DNA of 6,560 nt from CBDUXZ01 sp965371325 [NCBI: uncultured bacterium] (GTDB lineage: Bacteria > JAUYMQ01), in contig CBDUXZ010000110.1 in assembly GCA_965371325.1 (NCBI GenBank), positions 1 to 6,560 on the forward strand. Reading direction: 5' to 3'. Of this stretch, positions 4,536-6,560 are shown one piece after another. The position numbers and the translations under genes were made by a program. The notes below the pieces were generated by a model. It was not told the origin of the DNA. It ran no database searches and saw nothing but the letters and a program-made list of their open reading frames with translations. Position 1 is the first letter of the stretch. Each line of letters starts with the position of its first letter.

Positions 4536-6560
4536 TTAACTGCAGTTCGAAAAACCACAGTCGAAGCAGGTGGGTTCCTTGCAACCGTTCACGAACTCGA
4601 CATTCGTCGAGTAGCACTGCGAACAGGTTACCGATGCCACAGGAGCAACGCGGGCTTCCGGCCTGTTCCCGGCAATCGGCGTCTCCTGCCCGTTCGTCTG
4701 CATGTGTCCGTGCTTGATGAGGTGATCCCGGAGAATCTGGCTGATCGCATGGGGAATCGACTCGACCCGGTTCGGCCCGAAGCCGATCGTCATGTCGCAC
4801 CTGACCGAATTCAGATGCTTGAGAATCCGCTCGGTTTTCCCGCCCGTCTCGAGGTACTTCGAGAGGAGAATGCCGATCACGGCCGTGAGGCCGGCGATCT
4901 CCGTCCCGAGCGGAGGAATATTCGCGAAAACACGGAAGGGCCCCTGCTCGTCGTAGACGACGTTCACGTGGAGGGGGCCGTAGCCGGTCTCCTTTTCGTA
5001 GTACTCGCTTGTCACGCCGTGCTCGGCCGCCGGCCGCCGGTTGATCGCAGGAGCGGTTTCCGCAGCCTCCGTCTTCTTCGATTCTATGTTGAGCACCTGC
5101 TGGGTCTTCGATCCGTCGCGGTAGACCGTCAGTCCCTTCACACCCAGATCGTAAGCGAGCATGTATGCTTTGGCGATCTCCTCTCTGGTTGTTTCGTTAG
5201 AGCAGTTGATCGTTTTCGAGACCGCATTATCGGTGAATTTCTGGAAGGCGCCCTGAGCCGCGATATGGTGTTCGAAGGAGACATCGTGGGCCGTCGCGAA
5301 GATCTCCTGGATCTGTTTCGGGATTTCGCTGATGCCGCGTACCGACTTGTGATTCTTGTCAATCTTCTTCCAGAGTTCCTCTTCCTCGAGTCCGAAGTAG
5401 TCGTTCGCCTCGGCAACCGCCTTGAAATGGGGATTGATCTCGAAGAAGGTGTGCTCCTCGTCGGGCGTTTTTCCCGCTTTCAGGGCGTCGATTCCCCGAG
5501 CGTTGTAGCGGGTATAGGCAATGGCGAAGAACGGCTCGATCCCGGAGCCCTGGAGTCCCGCGGCGATGGCGATGGTGCCCGTCGGGGCGATCGTCGTGCG
5601 CGCGCAGTTGCGGGGCCGGACGTGCTGGCCCCGGAAGTGCTTCCCTTCGGGATCGTAGATAGAGTCCTTCCAGTTCGGGAAGACCCCCCGCCGGCTGGCA
5701 ATTTCGACGCTTGCCTCGAGCGCCGCCTCGTTGATGAATCCCATGACTTCCTCGGCCTTCTCGATGGCGCGCTCCGAGTCGTATGGAATGTCGAGGGCAA
5801 CGAGCGTTTCGCCCCAGCCCATGACGCCCAGGCCGATGCGGCGGTTTCCCTTTGCCATGATCTCGATCTCGGGAACGGGGGAATGGTTGAGATCGATCAC
5901 GTTGTCCAGGAAGTGGATGCAGCTGAAGACCGTGTCGCGTAGCCGCTTCCAGTCGATATTCGAGCCGCCGTTGTAGCCGGTTACGAACTTGTAGAGATTG
6001 ATGGATCCCAGATTGCACGGTTCGTTCGGCAGGAGCGGCTGCTCGCCGCAGGGGTTCGTTGCCTCGATCTCCCCGAGTGCGGGCGTGGGATTGGAGCTCG
6101 AGTTGTTAATGCGGTCGAGCACAACATAACCCGGATCCCCGCACTCCCAGGCGCACTCGGTCATGAGATCGAAGAGTTCCCGTGCGGGCATCGTGCGAAC
6201 GACTTCCTTCGTCCGCGGGCTGAGGAGCTCGATATCCTCCCCCTTCTTCACCGCATCCATGAACCTGGCGTCGATGCCGACGGAGATGTTGAAGTTCTCG
6301 AGTGTGGTGTTGTTGCGCGCACGCTTCATGGTGATGAAATCGATGATGTCGGGATGCCAGTAAGGAAGGATGGCCATGTTGGCGCCGCGACGCGTTCCGC
6401 CCTGCTTCACCTGCTCGGTCGCCGCATCAAAAATCTTCATGAAGCTGATGGGCCCGGAGGCGATTCCCTGGGTGCTTAGGACGGCGTCATCGGCGGGCCG
6501 GATGCGCCCGAAGCTGAACCCCGTTCCGCCCCCGCTCTTGTGGATAAGCGCCTGGTTCTT
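4536..6560 (-). CDS. nrdJ: Adenosylcobalamin-dependent class II ribonucleotide reductase, 5' end outside window
   Basis: Cytoplasmic enzyme that reduces ribonucleotides to deoxyribonucleotides, using adenosylcobalamin to generate a thiyl radical and needing no oxygen. The window holds the last 674 residues; the frame is open to the edge, so the N-terminus is missing. Numbering from the edge: HKSGGGTGFSF (7-17) and KQGGTRRGANM (52-62) are typical of NrdJ. NPCGE (169-173) carries the expected thiyl-radical cysteine C171 with N169 and E173, and C182 in EPCNLGSIN is the expected partner of the redox pair. RRIGLGVMGWGE (240-251) and the PTGTI loop (326-330) complete the ten-stranded barrel. After a linker (about 492-515), a TSCPD-like domain has TGYGPLHVNV where many relatives have TGCG. 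A second linker leads to a C-terminal cysteine cluster: C646, C649, C660, C665, C668 and C673. No intein interrupts the visible part. The terminator lies 18 nt after the stop. Confidence 0.96.
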   Translation of the reverse strand, partial: KNQALIHKSGGGTGFSFGRIRPADDAVLSTQGIASGPISFMKIFDAATEQVKQGGTRRGANMAILPYWHPDIIDFITMKRARNNTTLENFNISVGIDARFMDAVKKGEDIELLSPRTKEVVRTMPARELFDLMTECAWECGDPGYVVLDRINNSSSNPTPALGEIEATNPCGEQPLLPNEPCNLGSINLYKFVTGYNGGSNIDWKRLRDTVFSCIHFLDNVIDLNHSPVPEIEIMAKGNRRIGLGVMGWGETLVALDIPYDSERAIEKAEEVMGFINEAALEASVEIASRRGVFPNWKDSIYDPEGKHFRGQHVRPRNCARTTIAPTGTIAIAAGLQGSGIEPFFAIAYTRYNARGIDALKAGKTPDEEHTFFEINPHFKAVAEANDYFGLEEEELWKKIDKNHKSVRGISEIPKQIQEIFATAHDVSFEHHIAAQGAFQKFTDNAVSKTINCSNETTREEIAKAYMLAYDLGVKGLTVYRDGSKTQQVLNIESKKTEAAETAPAINRRPAAEHGVTSEYYEKETGYGPLHVNVVYDEQGPFRVFANIPPLGTEIAGLTAVIGILLSKYLETGGKTERILKHLNSVRCDMTIGFGPNRVESIPHAISQILRDHLIKHGHMQTNGQETPIAGNRPEARVAPVASVTCSQCYSTNVEFVNGCKEPTCFDCGFSNCS

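Noticed and set aside
4386-5942. A 518-codon open frame on the plus strand, antisense to nrdJ
   Set aside because: It is a shadow of the highly conserved nrdJ reading frame in GC-rich DNA. The translation is rich in Arg and Asp, shows no family motif, and has no ribosome binding site that I can see.
1-6560. Mobile element, CRISPR array, defence island, tRNA or riboswitch
   Set aside because: I saw no terminal repeats, transposase or integrase motifs, regularly spaced repeats, or tRNA cloverleaf. Intergenic space is too short for most structured RNAs, and the genes are housekeeping or envelope types.

Overview
The window looks like an ordinary stretch of chromosome from a GC-rich bacterium (about 60% G+C by eye), probably a diderm. 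The reasons are a lipoprotein-type signal peptide, a class II (adenosylcobalamin-dependent) ribonucleotide reductase, and housekeeping genes of bacterial type. I cannot place it to a phylum. The genes would suit a deltaproteobacterial, Nitrospinota/Nitrospirota or Tectomicrobia-like lineage, but that is inference only. I see no phage, transposon, CRISPR, rRNA or tRNA signal.

Layout from left to right. A leftward (minus strand) unit of two genes, holB (DNA polymerase III delta' subunit, 1633-2664) followed 24 nt later by metG (methionyl-tRNA synthetase, 34-1608), fills the first 2.66 kb. An ATG 22 nt past the metG stop may begin a third gene that is cut by the window edge. Next comes a 194-nt divergent intergenic region (2665-2858) with a possible promoter and an imperfect hairpin. 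It is followed by a rightward rhomboid intramembrane serine protease gene with a GTG start (2859-3554). That gene converges, across only 27 nt, on a leftward gene for an unrecognised 257-residue lipoprotein (3582-4355). The lipoprotein gene has its own good ribosome binding site and a recognisable promoter. A compact 180-nt region (4356-4535) separates it from the last gene. This region holds a rho-independent terminator of unusual geometry and then the lipoprotein promoter. The rest (4536 to the right edge) is the 3' 2 kb of a leftward nrdJ gene, whose 5' end lies outside the window.

Functionally the window mixes DNA replication and precursor supply (delta' clamp loader subunit, ribonucleotide reductase), translation (MetRS) and cell-envelope proteins (rhomboid protease, lipoprotein). 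There is no sign that these form one pathway. holB-metG is a common bacterial pairing and is probably one operon; the other three genes look like separate transcription units. I found no convincing new system. The items most worth a second look are the uncharacterised lipoprotein and the terminator region, where one RNA arm can pair with either of two identical flanking arms.
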